Source of the DNA: a virus | Reading direction: 5' to 3' (one strand) | Virus record (IMG/VR): IMGVR_UViG_3300046542_000607 | Coordinates: 1-30,381 of that record | DNA: 30,381 bases | Shown here: piece after piece, positions 13,887-21,814 of the stretch | Layout of the letters: each line of letters starts with the position of its first letter | How positions within the stretch are numbered: position 1 is the first letter of the stretch | Notes under the pieces: model-generated | Seen by the model: the letters and a program-made list of their open reading frames with translations, nothing else | Told to the model about the DNA's origin: nothing | Databases searched by the model: none | Translations under genes and position numbers: made by a program

Positions 13887-15952
13887 CCGCCGATCGCCAT
13901 GTTCATCATCCCTTCCATCTCCAGAGGGGTCATGGGTTTGCTGGTGTAGATGTTCACGTTGCCCACCTTGTTGCCGTTGGAATTCTGGTTGGTGTTGTTC
14001 TGGATGCTGGTCAGCAGCCCGCCCCGGGGCACCGCTTCCGGCCGCGAGGGTGAAAGGCTGCCGGTCGTCGGTGCATGTCGCGCTAACAGCTCAGCGCCTT
14101 GAGGGATCGGCGCAGGTGCGGCCAACAGCGCAGCGCCTTGAGGGACTGGCGTAGGTGCGGTCAAAAGCGCAGCACCTTGCGGAATGCCTGCTGGCAGCAC
14201 CGGTGCTTGAATACCCGGGATCTCGGGGGCCTTGGGCATCTCGCCGAAGGCCGCATCGATCTCGATGCCCGGTATCTTGTTGAGCATGTCGATCAGGCCG
14301 TTGATGGCACTCCGGAAGATGGCAACGATGCCGTCCCATGCGGCCGACGCCATGCCGGTCCAGCCGCCGATCGAGCCGAACCAGTCCGACAGGCTCTGCA
14401 GCTGCGCGGCGATCCATTTGAACGCGGCGGTATTCATCAACGCGCCGGTCCACTGGTCCCAGTAGACGACCGCTGCGACAACAGCCGCGCCCAAGGCGAT
14501 GATGCCGGCGACGATCAGCAGAACCGGGTTGGCCAGCATGGCGGCGTTGACGAGCCAGATCGCGCCTTGCCAGAGCAACATGCCGGTGCGCACCAGGGCC
14601 ATCCAGGTGTAAATCGCCACCAGACCGACAACGAATGCGGTCACCATGACGGTGTGTAAAAGAAACATGGCAATCGAGCGGAAGCCGGTCCAAGTGAGCA
14701 GTTTCCAGACCGTGACCAGGGCCAACCAAACCATCTTGCTGATGCCCACCACCAAGGTCATGGCGGACATCGCCGCGACCAGGCCGAACACGGCCAGCAC
14801 GGTGATCCCCAGCACGCGGGTGATGTTGGGAAACAGCTGCGTCCAGCGGGTCAACGTCGAAGCGATACCGACGAGGCGGTCCATCAACGGGGTCAGCATC
14901 GGAATCAGCGCCTGTCCAAAGGCGATGCGCAGCGCCTGCACGGCCGCGCCGAACTGCTGCCATGGATCGACCATGGCCTTGGCCATCTTCTCGGCGTTCT
15001 CCAGCCCACGCACCTTGCCCAGCTCGCTGATGCCGCCGCGCAGCCGGTCGGTATCTTTGGCCAGTGCCGCGATCACCTGGGCACCTTCCCCACCAAAAGC
15101 CTCGGTCAGCTTGGTGCCCGCTGCCGCCGTGGTCAGGTCGCCGTATTTACCCTGCAGCTTGTCCAGGATCTGGATCATCGGCAGCGTGTTGCCAGCGGCG
15201 TCGGTGAACGCCAAGCCGGTTTTCTCTGCAGCAGCTCCGATGTTTTCGAAGAAGGCCTTGTAGCGCCCGCCGGCGTCGCCGCCTTCCATGGTGCTCGACA
15301 GCGTGCCGATCACTGCCATCTGTTCAGCCACGCTGATGCCCGCCGTGGTAGCGATCGCACCAACTTCCTTGAAGGCGTCTTTGAGCTGGGCACCGTCAGT
15401 GCGAAACAGCTTCACGGCCAGGGCGGTTTGCCCCGTCAGCTGTTCGACCCATTGAACCTTGCCCATCTTGTCGGCTTCGGTTTTGAACAGGGTGTACATG
15501 GTGCCCAGGTAATTGCTGGTGGTCTCGGTGTCGGCTTTCGTCACCTTGGCCAGCAACCCGCTTGCAGCCGTAATCGCCGCCAGTTGATCGCCGACCAGGC
15601 CCTTGATTGCCCCTTCGATGGTGCGCGACGACGCCACGAACTCGGCGGCGCTAGTCGCGTAGGTCACGGAGAATTCCAGCGCTCTGCTGTTGAGCGCGGT
15701 CAGCGCATCTTCCGTGACGCCCAGCGCACGTACGTCGCCCAGTGCCCGATTGACCTCCAACGCCGGTTCCAGGGACTCGGTGATGGCCACGCCTGAGCCG
15801 ACCATGCCGGCCAAGCCCGCGCCCATCTTGACGATGTTCTGCTGCCCTTGGTCGGCGAGGTCGGAAAAGCTGGTTTTCACCTTGCCCAGAGGAGCGCTGA
15901 CCTTATCGGTCAGGCTCAAGATGAAAGCCAAGCGGGCGGAACGGTCAGCCAT
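13883..15952 (-). CDS. Tail tape measure protein
   Basis: This is a 689-aa protein. The N-terminal half is helical and begins like TP901-type tape measures (ARLAFILSLTDKVSAPLGKV). A long hydrophobic block at about residues 380-510 may help DNA cross the inner membrane. The C-terminal segment has three 13-residue repeats (PQGAALLTAPTPV type). The start lies 5 bases after the stop of the frameshifted chaperone frame. Its length sets tail length; at ~689 aa the tail should be of P2/HP1 size or slightly shorter. Confidence 0.9.
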   Translation of the reverse strand: MADRSARLAFILSLTDKVSAPLGKVKTSFSDLADQGQQNIVKMGAGLAGMVGSGVAITESLEPALEVNRALGDVRALGVTEDALTALNSRALEFSVTYATSAAEFVASSRTIEGAIKGLVGDQLAAITAASGLLAKVTKADTETTSNYLGTMYTLFKTEADKMGKVQWVEQLTGQTALAVKLFRTDGAQLKDAFKEVGAIATTAGISVAEQMAVIGTLSSTMEGGDAGGRYKAFFENIGAAAEKTGLAFTDAAGNTLPMIQILDKLQGKYGDLTTAAAGTKLTEAFGGEGAQVIAALAKDTDRLRGGISELGKVRGLENAEKMAKAMVDPWQQFGAAVQALRIAFGQALIPMLTPLMDRLVGIASTLTRWTQLFPNITRVLGITVLAVFGLVAAMSAMTLVVGISKMVWLALVTVWKLLTWTGFRSIAMFLLHTVMVTAFVVGLVAIYTWMALVRTGMLLWQGAIWLVNAAMLANPVLLIVAGIIALGAAVVAAVVYWDQWTGALMNTAAFKWIAAQLQSLSDWFGSIGGWTGMASAAWDGIVAIFRSAINGLIDMLNKIPGIEIDAAFGEMPKAPEIPGIQAPVLPAGIPQGAALLTAPTPVPQGAALLAAPAPIPQGAELLARHAPTTGSLSPSRPEAVPRGGLLTSIQNNTNQNSNGNKVGNVNIYTSKPMTPLEMEGMMNMAIGG
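14082..14198. repeat. Three 39-bp tandem repeats in the tape measure gene
   Basis: The units are 14082-14120, 14121-14159 and 14160-14198, the third more diverged. Each encodes 13 residues starting PQGA (PQGAALL, PQGAALL, PQGAELL, in coding order with PIPQGAP-like variation at the ends). The in-frame unit length means copy-number change would not break the gene. Confidence 0.8.
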
Positions 15953-15957
15953 CGGGG

Positions 15958-16146
15958 TTATCCGTTAAAGGCAATGGAAATGCCGTTGGCCACGGCCATT
16001 TCCATGCGTCTCCAATGTTCGTCTTCCAGCCACTTGGCAGTGCCCATGTTCTCGATCGAGGGCGGCGCGCCAGGTAGCCAACGTTGGGTCAGGGCCAGCA
16101 ACTGGCCCAGCCCGTCTTCGGTCAGGCCTTCGGCTTGCGCGAGGGC
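15958..16146 (-). CDS. -1 frameshift extension of the tail chaperone (DUF6890-like)
   Basis: This frame runs 62 codons from the slippery site to TAA at 15958-15960 and has no start codon of its own near its beginning. Fusing after the AAG codon of the upstream ORF gives a 151-aa product. Its end (EHWRRMEMAVANGISIAF) matches the tail of DUF6890 proteins found beside DUF2765 in related phages. It is the counterpart of P2 E' and lambda T: the longer chaperone that bridges the short form and the tape measure, whose gene begins 5 bases later. Confidence 0.8.
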   Translation of the reverse strand, partial: ALAQAEGLTEDGLGQLLALTQRWLPGAPPSIENMGTAKWLEDEHWRRMEMAVANGISIAFNG

Positions 16147-16412
16147 TTTTTTACGATCACTTCCACGTCAGGCGAGTACTCCTCGAGCAACGCGCCGGCG
16201 ATGGTCATGGTGGTCACCGGGTTTTCCAGCAGCGTTTTGAGCGTGGCTTTCTCGTCCTGCTTCACGGTGCCCATCAGCAGGTTGTGCGCCGGGGCGACCT
16301 TGTTGGCTTGGGTGGTCGAGTTGAAGTACTTGGTGATGTCCTGCGGGGTCAGGGAGAACGTGAATTCCTGCGCGCCGATTTCCAGGGTGATGTCGCGGTT
16401 TACTTCGGTCAT
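16122..16412 (-). CDS. Tail assembly chaperone, short form (DUF2765)
   Basis: This is a 96-aa protein from ATG 16412 (MTEVNRDITLEIGAQEF) with GGAAAG 4 bases upstream. A TTG at 16424 would add four residues but has no RBS. The sequence fits the DUF2765 tail assembly chaperone family. Near its 3' end lies A_AAA_AAG in frame, then a normal TGA at 16122-16124. It is the lambda G / P2 E analogue that coats the tape measure during tail assembly. Confidence 0.88.
   Translation of the reverse strand: MTEVNRDITLEIGAQEFTFSLTPQDITKYFNSTTQANKVAPAHNLLMGTVKQDEKATLKTLLENPVTTMTIAGALLEEYSPDVEVIVKKPSRKPKA
16146..16152 (-). other. A_AAA_AAG programmed -1 frameshift site
   Basis: The heptamer lies in phase X_XXY_YYZ in the chaperone frame (GTA AAA AAG). 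Slipping back one base enters exactly the frame that stays open for 62 more codons. A stop in the -1 frame lies 18 bases upstream, so that frame cannot be reached earlier. GC-rich sequence downstream (GCCGAAGGC and GGCC...GGGCC) could form a stimulatory stem, but no strong pseudoknot is obvious. Confidence 0.85.
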
Positions 16413-16433
16413 GGTGCTTTCCAAATGGTGGGT

Positions 16434-16913
16434 TCAGGGTTGTGCCGGCGTGCCCAGCACGACGCGGCGGATGTAGTCCTGCAGGCCGAGAATCATTTCC
16501 CGGCTGCGGGCGAGTTCGTCTCTGAGGGTGAAATAAGCCGATCGAGCGTCTGCTGTGAGTTCGGCGGTTCCTGCATCAGCCAGGCCGGCGGTGCCGGCGG
16601 CATTTGGTACGGCTGAACAGGTCGCGTGGACGAGCAGCCGCTGATCACGATCAGCAACAGCGCGCTGCAGACGTTTTGTTTCATTGAACGCACGGGTCAG
16701 TGCCTCCGTTCGTTGGGTATCGATCGAATCGCGGGCGGCGAGCATTTCGCCGCTGATGCGGGCGGCCTCGCGTAGACCATCGCGCTCGACTACGGCGGTG
16801 TTGCGCTCCTGGACAACGGTTTCGTAGCGGCCAAGCGCCCAGTCGACGGCGAGCCAGATCACCAGGCCAGCGAACAGAGTACGAAACAGCAGCTGTAGCG
16901 GGCCGATGGTCAT
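16434..16913 (-). CDS. Rz: Rz-type inner-membrane spanin
   Basis: This 159-aa protein starts at ATG 16913, giving an ATGA overlap with the endolysin. It has one N-terminal TM helix (about residues 7-23) followed by a long periplasmic coiled coil rich in E, R and Q. This is the i-spanin layout. It works with the Rz1 lipoprotein encoded in another frame inside it to fuse inner and outer membranes at the end of lysis. It completes the order holin-endolysin-Rz/Rz1. Confidence 0.88.
   Translation of the reverse strand: MTIGPLQLLFRTLFAGLVIWLAVDWALGRYETVVQERNTAVVERDGLREAARISGEMLAARDSIDTQRTEALTRAFNETKRLQRAVADRDQRLLVHATCSAVPNAAGTAGLADAGTAELTADARSAYFTLRDELARSREMILGLQDYIRRVVLGTPAQP
16493..16693 (-). 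CDS. Rz1: Rz1-type outer-membrane lipoprotein spanin, nested in Rz
   Basis: This 66-aa ORF lies wholly within Rz in another frame. The signal peptide ends in lipobox ISGC with the modified Cys at residue 20. The mature part is Pro-rich (PYQMPPAPPAW), typical of o-spanins. The GTG start at 16693 is preferred over the ATG at 16684 because GGAGG lies 9 bases before the GTG. The embedded arrangement is the same as in lambda and P2. Confidence 0.88.
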   Translation of the reverse strand: MRSMKQNVCSALLLIVISGCSSTRPVQPYQMPPAPPAWLMQEPPNSQQTLDRLISPSETNSPAAGK

Positions 16914-17434
16914 GACAGGCACAGCCTCACCTCAGCGAGACGGCGGTTATGCAGCCCCTGAATGAAACGCTTCTTGCCATTGGCCAGGGTCACCGAGGCC
17001 CACACTGGTCGACCGTCAGTCCCCCATGCGAGCGCCTTGCAGCCTTCGACGACGCGTCCGGCGTTGATCAGGCCCACGGCCCGACTGGCGCAGGTGCTCG
17101 GTGTGCCGACGTTATGCGCGTGGCTGCTCAAGGCATCAAAGGTGTTCTGCCCGATCGCCTGATTGGTCAGGCAGTCGGCCAAAGCCAGCTGCCCCTTGGC
17201 GATCACTTGGGCTTCCACCTCGGCGCAGCGCGTATCGGACCAGTAGTCGCCGACGATCACTGGCTGCGGACTGGTATAGCGAGTGATTCCCTTACATACG
17301 GTGGGCAGTCCCTGGGCGAGCTTGTCGGCATAGACGACGTTCTGTCCCTCGCCTTCCCAATCGCCCAGAAAAATGCCCAGACTGCTGCTGCAGAGCACAA
17401 TGACGCCGGCGGCGATCTTGGCGCGCAGGCTCAT
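16910..17434 (-). CDS. SAR endolysin, phage lysozyme (GH24-like)
   Basis: This is a 174-aa protein. The N-terminus (about residues 5-24, KIAAGVIVLCSSSLGIFLG) is weakly hydrophobic and Gly/Ala/Ser-rich, like a signal-arrest-release domain. The lysozyme core follows: E27 or E29, D37 and T45 in a WEGEG...YAD...PTVCKGIT context. Spacing is Glu-to-Asp 8 or 10 and Asp-to-Thr 8, against 9 and 6 in T4/R21 lysozymes, so this is a variant subfamily. C15 in the SAR segment could take part in disulfide control. It overlaps holin and Rz by ATGA on each side. Confidence 0.87.
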   Translation of the reverse strand: MSLRAKIAAGVIVLCSSSLGIFLGDWEGEGQNVVYADKLAQGLPTVCKGITRYTSPQPVIVGDYWSDTRCAEVEAQVIAKGQLALADCLTNQAIGQNTFDALSSHAHNVGTPSTCASRAVGLINAGRVVEGCKALAWGTDGRPVWASVTLANGKKRFIQGLHNRRLAEVRLCLS

Positions 17435-17637
17435 GGTTTTTCCTTCCAGTCGCGCAGCATCCGCCGGTACTTGGGGGCCAGCAGTAGGATCTGCAGCACC
17501 ATGTAGAGCGCGGTCAGCATGTAGGCCACCGACGACCAGTCGACCGCACCAGTGACACCAGTGGCGGCGACGCCGATCGCGGGCGATGCCTTGACCAACG
17601 CGATTGCAGTGTCCTGGGCAGCCTGATTCGTGCTCAT
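17431..17637 (-). CDS. Holin
   Basis: This is a 68-aa protein from ATG 17637; the longer frame upstream lies inside the zinc-finger gene. It has a short polar N-terminus, a moderately hydrophobic stretch (SPAIGVAATGVTGAV), a clear TM helix (VAYMLTALYMVLQILLLA) and a basic C-terminus (KYRRMLRDWKEKP), as in small phage holins. ATGA coupling to the SAR endolysin supports the assignment. A pinholin is possible because SAR endolysins need only membrane depolarisation. Confidence 0.82.
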   Translation of the reverse strand: MSTNQAAQDTAIALVKASPAIGVAATGVTGAVDWSSVAYMLTALYMVLQILLLAPKYRRMLRDWKEKP

Positions 17638-17846
17638 CGATGAGCCTCTTTTTCGAAGATGGTCTGGCACGGGACGCAACGGGTCATACCGCCCAGCGCC
17701 TGGCGCGCTGCCGGGATCTTTGCGTCGCAGTCCTCGCAATGGGTCAGGCTTGGCCCGCTCGGGCGCTTGCGGGCGAGCTGGGCCGCGATGGCTTGGTCGC
17801 GTTGCCTCTGCTCCAGAGCCTGGGCGCGATCGAACGGGCAAACCAT
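17634..17846 (-). CDS. DksA/TraR-family C4 zinc-finger protein
   Basis: This 70-aa protein has C-x2-C-x17-C-x2-C (CEDC to CVPC), the TraR/DksA zinc finger, and a short N-terminal helix with DQAIAAQLARKRP. TraR-like phage proteins bind the RNA polymerase secondary channel and mimic DksA with ppGpp. The start shares a base with the tube stop (TGATG), and the stop overlaps the holin start, so it is made late, together with the lysis proteins. Confidence 0.87.
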   Translation of the reverse strand: MVCPFDRAQALEQRQRDQAIAAQLARKRPSGPSLTHCEDCDAKIPAARQALGGMTRCVPCQTIFEKEAHR

Positions 17847-18298
17847 CAGGTCAGGCCCTCAATCTCTGCAGCACTCAGATACGGCACGCCGTTGATCTTC
17901 ACGAAGTCCGGCGACGTGACGTCGAACGGAATCTTGTGGGTGTTCTTTGCGCCGCCCTTGGGGTCGATGCTCAGCAAGCTGGAGATGCGCAACTTGCAGC
18001 CGAACGCCTCGATGCGCAGTTCTTCCTCGCCAGCCTTGGCGAAGAACACGATGTCGAAAGGCTCCAGCTCGCGGAAACTGCCCGAACTTTTGGCCTGCTC
18101 GACCATCAAGTTGAAATTGGTGGTATCCAGCTCGATTTCGCCAGCCGCTGCGACGTCGCCGTCGACGTGGCCATTGGGTACGCCCTTGGTCTGGGCAACG
18201 GTGCTGTTGTCGGTGATATCCAACGTTGCAGCCTCAACGTGAACCAGCGAGTCGCCGAGATTCACGTCGAAGTTTTTGCCGCCAATCTTTGCAGCCAT
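17846..18298 (-). CDS. Tail tube protein (DUF2597)
   Basis: This 150-aa beta-rich protein begins MAAKIGGKNFDVNLGDSLV, diagnostic for the DUF2597 phage family that sits directly after the DUF2586 sheath in HP1-like phages. It would form the inner tail tube through which DNA passes. It is separated by 3 bases from the sheath gene. Confidence 0.85.
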   Translation of the reverse strand: MAAKIGGKNFDVNLGDSLVHVEAATLDITDNSTVAQTKGVPNGHVDGDVAAAGEIELDTTNFNLMVEQAKSSGSFRELEPFDIVFFAKAGEEELRIEAFGCKLRISSLLSIDPKGGAKNTHKIPFDVTSPDFVKINGVPYLSAAEIEGLT

Positions 18299-18301
18299 GA
18301 C

Positions 18302-19414
18302 TTACTCCGTATCGGTGGTCGAAAGGTCCAGCGCGATGTTCGCGGTCAGGTCTTTCGGGCAGTTGAGGGGGGTGAGCTGCAGATACGCCTCGACGGCGGT
18401 CTTGCTCTTCCAGGTCAGAACGATGTCGCCGTCCTTGGGCTGCTCGATCTCGCCCGGGAACACCTGGCCAGCGAAACGGGTGGACTTGGCCATCGCGCGC
18501 AGCGGGGCCATGAGCTTCGAAGTGGTAGTTGCCATGCTGTTGGCCGAGCTGTTCAGCGAGCGATCGCCGACGTAACGGATCAGCAGGATCCGGACGCGAC
18601 GTGCCGCCTTGTCCACGACTCGCAGATATTCGATCACCTGGTAATCGCTGCCAGGCGCGTCCAGCAGGTTGCCGTCGCCCCAGAAGGTGCCCGGGTAGTC
18701 GGGATAGGTCTGCGGTACGGAAAGGCGGGCGGCATCCAGCTGGCTCAGAACGGCCGACTGCAGCGGCGTGCCTTCGGAATCGACGGGCTCAGCGCCCAAA
18801 CCCACGACCGCACCGGTTGCGACGCGCATTGGCGAATCGGCAATGCTTACGGCGGCGTTGGCCAGGCGGCCGGCGAGCACGCCCAGGTTATTGCCGTGCA
18901 GCTGCGGAACAGCCAGCACACGCGGCGCGGCTAGGCCGTCGACAATCGTCTTGGCGCTAACCACGTAGTCGTTCCAGGTCTGCGCCTGGGCGATGCCCGG
19001 CAGCGCAGCCATGACGAACAAGCGCCGACCCAGTCGGTTGCTTAGCTCGATGGCCGCGTCATGCATGGCGGACAGCTCCGCTTTCGACGCGACTGGCGTG
19101 GTGATGACGACCGCCTCTACTGAGTAGGTGCGATTTGCGGCTTCCAAGGCTTCTTGCCAAGTAACGTCGTCCGCGATCGGGGCTGCGACGCAGGCCCAGC
19201 GATCACCGCCATTGAGGCGGGCGGCAGTGATTTGGGTTTTCAAGTCGCTGTCCGGAACGCCCAACTGGACGTCCAAGTCGCTTTGCGTATCCAGCGGGAC
19301 CAGCTTGCCGACGTTTTTGGACGCAGGGCCGATGATCAGGAAATAGCGCTCAATCTCGGTCACGGCACCCTGGCCGAGGTTAAGATTGTTGACGCTGACT
19401 TTGCCGAGTGCCAT
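18302..19414 (-). CDS. Contractile tail sheath protein (DUF2586)
   Basis: This is a 370-aa protein from ATG 19414 (MALGKVSVNNLNLGQG), with GAGG about 7 bases upstream. A longer open frame reaches 19822 but is an antisense-type extension through the gpS gene. DUF2586 proteins are the sheath of HP1/K139-type tails. The C-terminal half (LTWKSKTAVEAYLQLTPLNC) matches the sheath core fold that contracts during injection. The tube gene follows immediately. Confidence 0.87.
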   Translation of the reverse strand: MALGKVSVNNLNLGQGAVTEIERYFLIIGPASKNVGKLVPLDTQSDLDVQLGVPDSDLKTQITAARLNGGDRWACVAAPIADDVTWQEALEAANRTYSVEAVVITTPVASKAELSAMHDAAIELSNRLGRRLFVMAALPGIAQAQTWNDYVVSAKTIVDGLAAPRVLAVPQLHGNNLGVLAGRLANAAVSIADSPMRVATGAVVGLGAEPVDSEGTPLQSAVLSQLDAARLSVPQTYPDYPGTFWGDGNLLDAPGSDYQVIEYLRVVDKAARRVRILLIRYVGDRSLNSSANSMATTTSKLMAPLRAMAKSTRFAGQVFPGEIEQPKDGDIVLTWKSKTAVEAYLQLTPLNCPKDLTANIALDLSTTDTE

Positions 19415-19425
19415 GTGATGCCTCG

Positions 19426-20103
19426 TTAGCGGGGTGAATTGATGATTTGTTGAAGCACCAGGTTCACCAGCTGGCTGGTTTCGCTGTTGCTCGCGCCGAG
19501 GAACTGGCGTTTCGGCAGGGTGATATCCCAGCTCTGTGCGCCGGTTGTCGCGGTTCGTTCGGAGTCCAGGATGCGGATCAGCAATCCCGCCCGGGCGTAG
19601 TTCAGGTGTTGCTGGATCCAGGCAACTGCTGGGCGGGACGCGGATTTTTTGCCTGGCTGACGGACCTTGAAATTCAGCTGACGCAAGCGTTTCGCCTGTT
19701 TCTCGGTAGCGGCGGTGCCAGGCGGCACCCGGTTCCACTGGCGCATTTGCGCGGCGGTGCGCCGCTCGGATACACCGTTGTGTTGCTGCGAGGCGACCCA
19801 GCGGGTCAGTTGGTTGCGCCATCCCAGCTCGGCTTCGGTCGGACTCAGGCGGGTGACCTCCAGCAATTTGCCGAGGCCCGCCTCCATCTTTTTCTTGCCC
19901 TTGCTGTTGTCCTTGCGCGCCTCAAACGGCGTACCGTCCAGGTTCTCCTGGTTGCGGATCCGCTGACGGCTCAGGCTGCGTACGCGCTTGCTGACGTTGT
20001 TGAGCAGTCGCTTGCGCTTGGGCGCTGGCAGCTCCATCAAGGCCAGCAGATCCTGCGCTTCGAGCATGCCGCGAATGTCCAGCTCGAACGTGCTACGCGC
20101 CAT
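19426..20103 (-). CDS. S: Tail completion / virion morphogenesis protein (gpS-like)
   Basis: This 225-aa, highly basic protein of the phage virion morphogenesis family has a typical segment RKRLLNNVSKRVRSLSRQRIRNQENLDGTPFE shortened by the reporting limit to its core LLNNVSKRVRSLSRQRIR. It matches P2 gpS, required to join tail to head. At 225 aa it is longer than P2 gpS (about 150). It overlaps gpR by 11 bp. Confidence 0.83.
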   Translation of the reverse strand: MARSTFELDIRGMLEAQDLLALMELPAPKRKRLLNNVSKRVRSLSRQRIRNQENLDGTPFEARKDNSKGKKKMEAGLGKLLEVTRLSPTEAELGWRNQLTRWVASQQHNGVSERRTAAQMRQWNRVPPGTAATEKQAKRLRQLNFKVRQPGKKSASRPAVAWIQQHLNYARAGLLIRILDSERTATTGAQSWDITLPKRQFLGASNSETSQLVNLVLQQIINSPR

Positions 20104-20536
20104 GGCCGGTCACCTCACCGGATTCCGCGATCCATAGGTCGAACGGCACGAACGACCAGGTCTTGCCATAGGCTTCAATCTCGCCTTCCAGATCCTCAGC
20201 CAAGTACTGCGCCTCGGAGAACTGCAGCTTGATGTCGACGTCGGCCAGATCGTTGTCGAGCATGACCACGTCGAACACCACAGCAGGCAGGCCGTCGCGA
20301 TCCTGGTCGTGAGTTTCCAGCCAGCTGCCCACCAGGGCGAACAGGCGCGCCGGGTTATCCGCGAACCGCTCGATGGCGATGGTTGCGCCATAGTTCATGT
20401 CGCCCATGTGCATGCCCTGCGTGTCGGGCTTCCAGATCAATTCCACCTGCACCTGGTCGGTCCAGCTGTCGAGCTGTTCCGGCGCGACCAGTTCGCGGTC
20501 GATCAGGAAGGTGGTCAAGGCGCGGAGCTTGATCAC
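20093..20536 (-). CDS. R: Tail completion protein gpR
   Basis: This 147-aa protein has the P2 gpR pattern, opening MIKLRALTTFLIDRELV with a central LFALVGSWLETHD. It acts with gpS at the head-tail joint. Its start overlaps gpL by ATGA and it overlaps gpS by 11 bp, giving the order L-R-S. The lysis genes normally found between L and R in P2 are absent here and lie further down the operon. Confidence 0.85.
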   Translation of the reverse strand: MIKLRALTTFLIDRELVAPEQLDSWTDQVQVELIWKPDTQGMHMGDMNYGATIAIERFADNPARLFALVGSWLETHDQDRDGLPAVVFDVVMLDNDLADVDIKLQFSEAQYLAEDLEGEIEAYGKTWSFVPFDLWIAESGEVTGHGA

Positions 20537-20994
20537 AGCAGCGCCGCCGTGATGCGTCCGCGGCCTTGCAGCGAGCGAACAGACTGCTGGCTGAACTCCA
20601 GGAAAGTTTCCTTACGCTCGGGGGCTTCCTTGCCCAAATTCTCGGCACTTTCGCGACGGACGATCGACGCGAATTCAGGCAGCAAGCTGGACTTGGCGCG
20701 GCAATAAACGGCGCGCTTGTACGTCTCGGCTTGAAAGGTGCGCTCCGGCAGGACGGTGGTGTCTGCAGACTCAACGCGTGACACTCCAGCGCCCTGCCAG
20801 CGCGCTTTTAACTTCGCCAAATCACGATTGACCTCGATCATGGCGGTCGTCAGGTTGATGACCAGCACGTCTACCAGGTGCTCCGCCGGCAGGCGGTAGC
20901 CCTTCTGGAATTCGGTCACGGAGAGGTCCGGCCAAAAGCCGTCGTTCTCGATCGCTTGTTCCACAAAGGTGGTGGGTTTCCCGGAAAAGCTCAT
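20533..20994 (-). CDS. L: Head completion/stabilisation protein gpL
   Basis: This 153-aa protein from ATG 20994 (MSFSGKPTTFVEQ) has the gpL core GFWPDLSVTEFQKGYRLP and a C-terminal segment YKRAVYCRAKSSLLPEF. Other possible starts are GTG 21060 (GGGGA 9 bases upstream) and ATG 21045, which would add 16-22 residues. I prefer 20994 because family members begin shortly before the F-[FW]-PD motif. gpL plugs the filled head after packaging. Confidence 0.82.
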   Translation of the reverse strand: MSFSGKPTTFVEQAIENDGFWPDLSVTEFQKGYRLPAEHLVDVLVINLTTAMIEVNRDLAKLKARWQGAGVSRVESADTTVLPERTFQAETYKRAVYCRAKSSLLPEFASIVRRESAENLGKEAPERKETFLEFSQQSVRSLQGRGRITAALL

Positions 20995-21091
20995 TGCTAG
21001 CCGCTCGAATAGGGCGGGGAGCCTGTTTTCAGTGGGACGGTCCATAAATGGGCGGCTCACTTCCACAGTTCCCCGCTGGGGGGGTAGTCGG

Positions 21092-21814
21092 TTACTGGGC
21101 GCCGGTCACGGCGGGGGGTTGTTTGGCGATCGACTTGCGGCACTTCGCAATGCGCGTCTCATTGCCTGCTTTCGCGTAAAGCTCGGTAGATCGTTCCAGG
21201 TGCTGGAGCGCGGTTTCCCACTGCTCGGCCTCCATGGCGCGCATGCCGATCAACTTGTGGTACTTGCTCGGGATCTGTTCGGTCAGCTCCCATTCACCGT
21301 CGACGCGAGGCAGCAGATCGGACAGGTACGGCTCCGGGCTGCGTTGCGCGTTGTATTCGGCGTAAGCCCAATCGATCACTGCGTCCGCAACGAAGGTTTG
21401 CACGTCGCGGCGCTTAAACCGCTCGGGCATCTCCTGGCCCTGCCCGATCGCAAAGTCCGCCAGCGCCAGACCGTCTTCGAACTGCTCGGTGTCGAACAGC
21501 CAGACCATCACCTGCACCAGAACGCGATTCGGCATCACCAGACCCGAGTCCATGTAGCGCTGAATGAAATCCTGGTACTTGGGCAACAGCTCCTCGCGCT
21601 TGAGTGCCTGACGCCCGGCGAGACCCTTGATATCGCTAAGGCGCTGCAGATCCTGATCCAGAGAGGCTTCCATCAGCAGCAGGTGCTTTTTCGCGTTGGC
21701 CGGGCTGCTCAGGGCTTCCGCCGGCGAATACGCCAGCGGTGCGGCGGCTGCAGCGATTACTGCAGCGGTTCCCTGTGCCAAAGTACGGCGCTTGTGGGCA
21801 AGGGCCAGGCTCAT
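21092..21814 (-). CDS. M: Terminase small subunit / endonuclease gpM
   Basis: This 240-aa protein of the P2 gpM family has a central region KYQDFIQRYMDSGLVMPNR and VMVWLFDTEQFEDGLALADF, which are hallmark segments. With gpP it cuts at cos and starts packaging. It overlaps the capsid gene by ATGA. The N-terminus is Ala-rich (AAVIAAAAAPLAYSPA). Confidence 0.88.
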   Translation of the reverse strand: MSLALAHKRRTLAQGTAAVIAAAAAPLAYSPAEALSSPANAKKHLLLMEASLDQDLQRLSDIKGLAGRQALKREELLPKYQDFIQRYMDSGLVMPNRVLVQVMVWLFDTEQFEDGLALADFAIGQGQEMPERFKRRDVQTFVADAVIDWAYAEYNAQRSPEPYLSDLLPRVDGEWELTEQIPSKYHKLIGMRAMEAEQWETALQHLERSTELYAKAGNETRIAKCRKSIAKQPPAVTGAQ

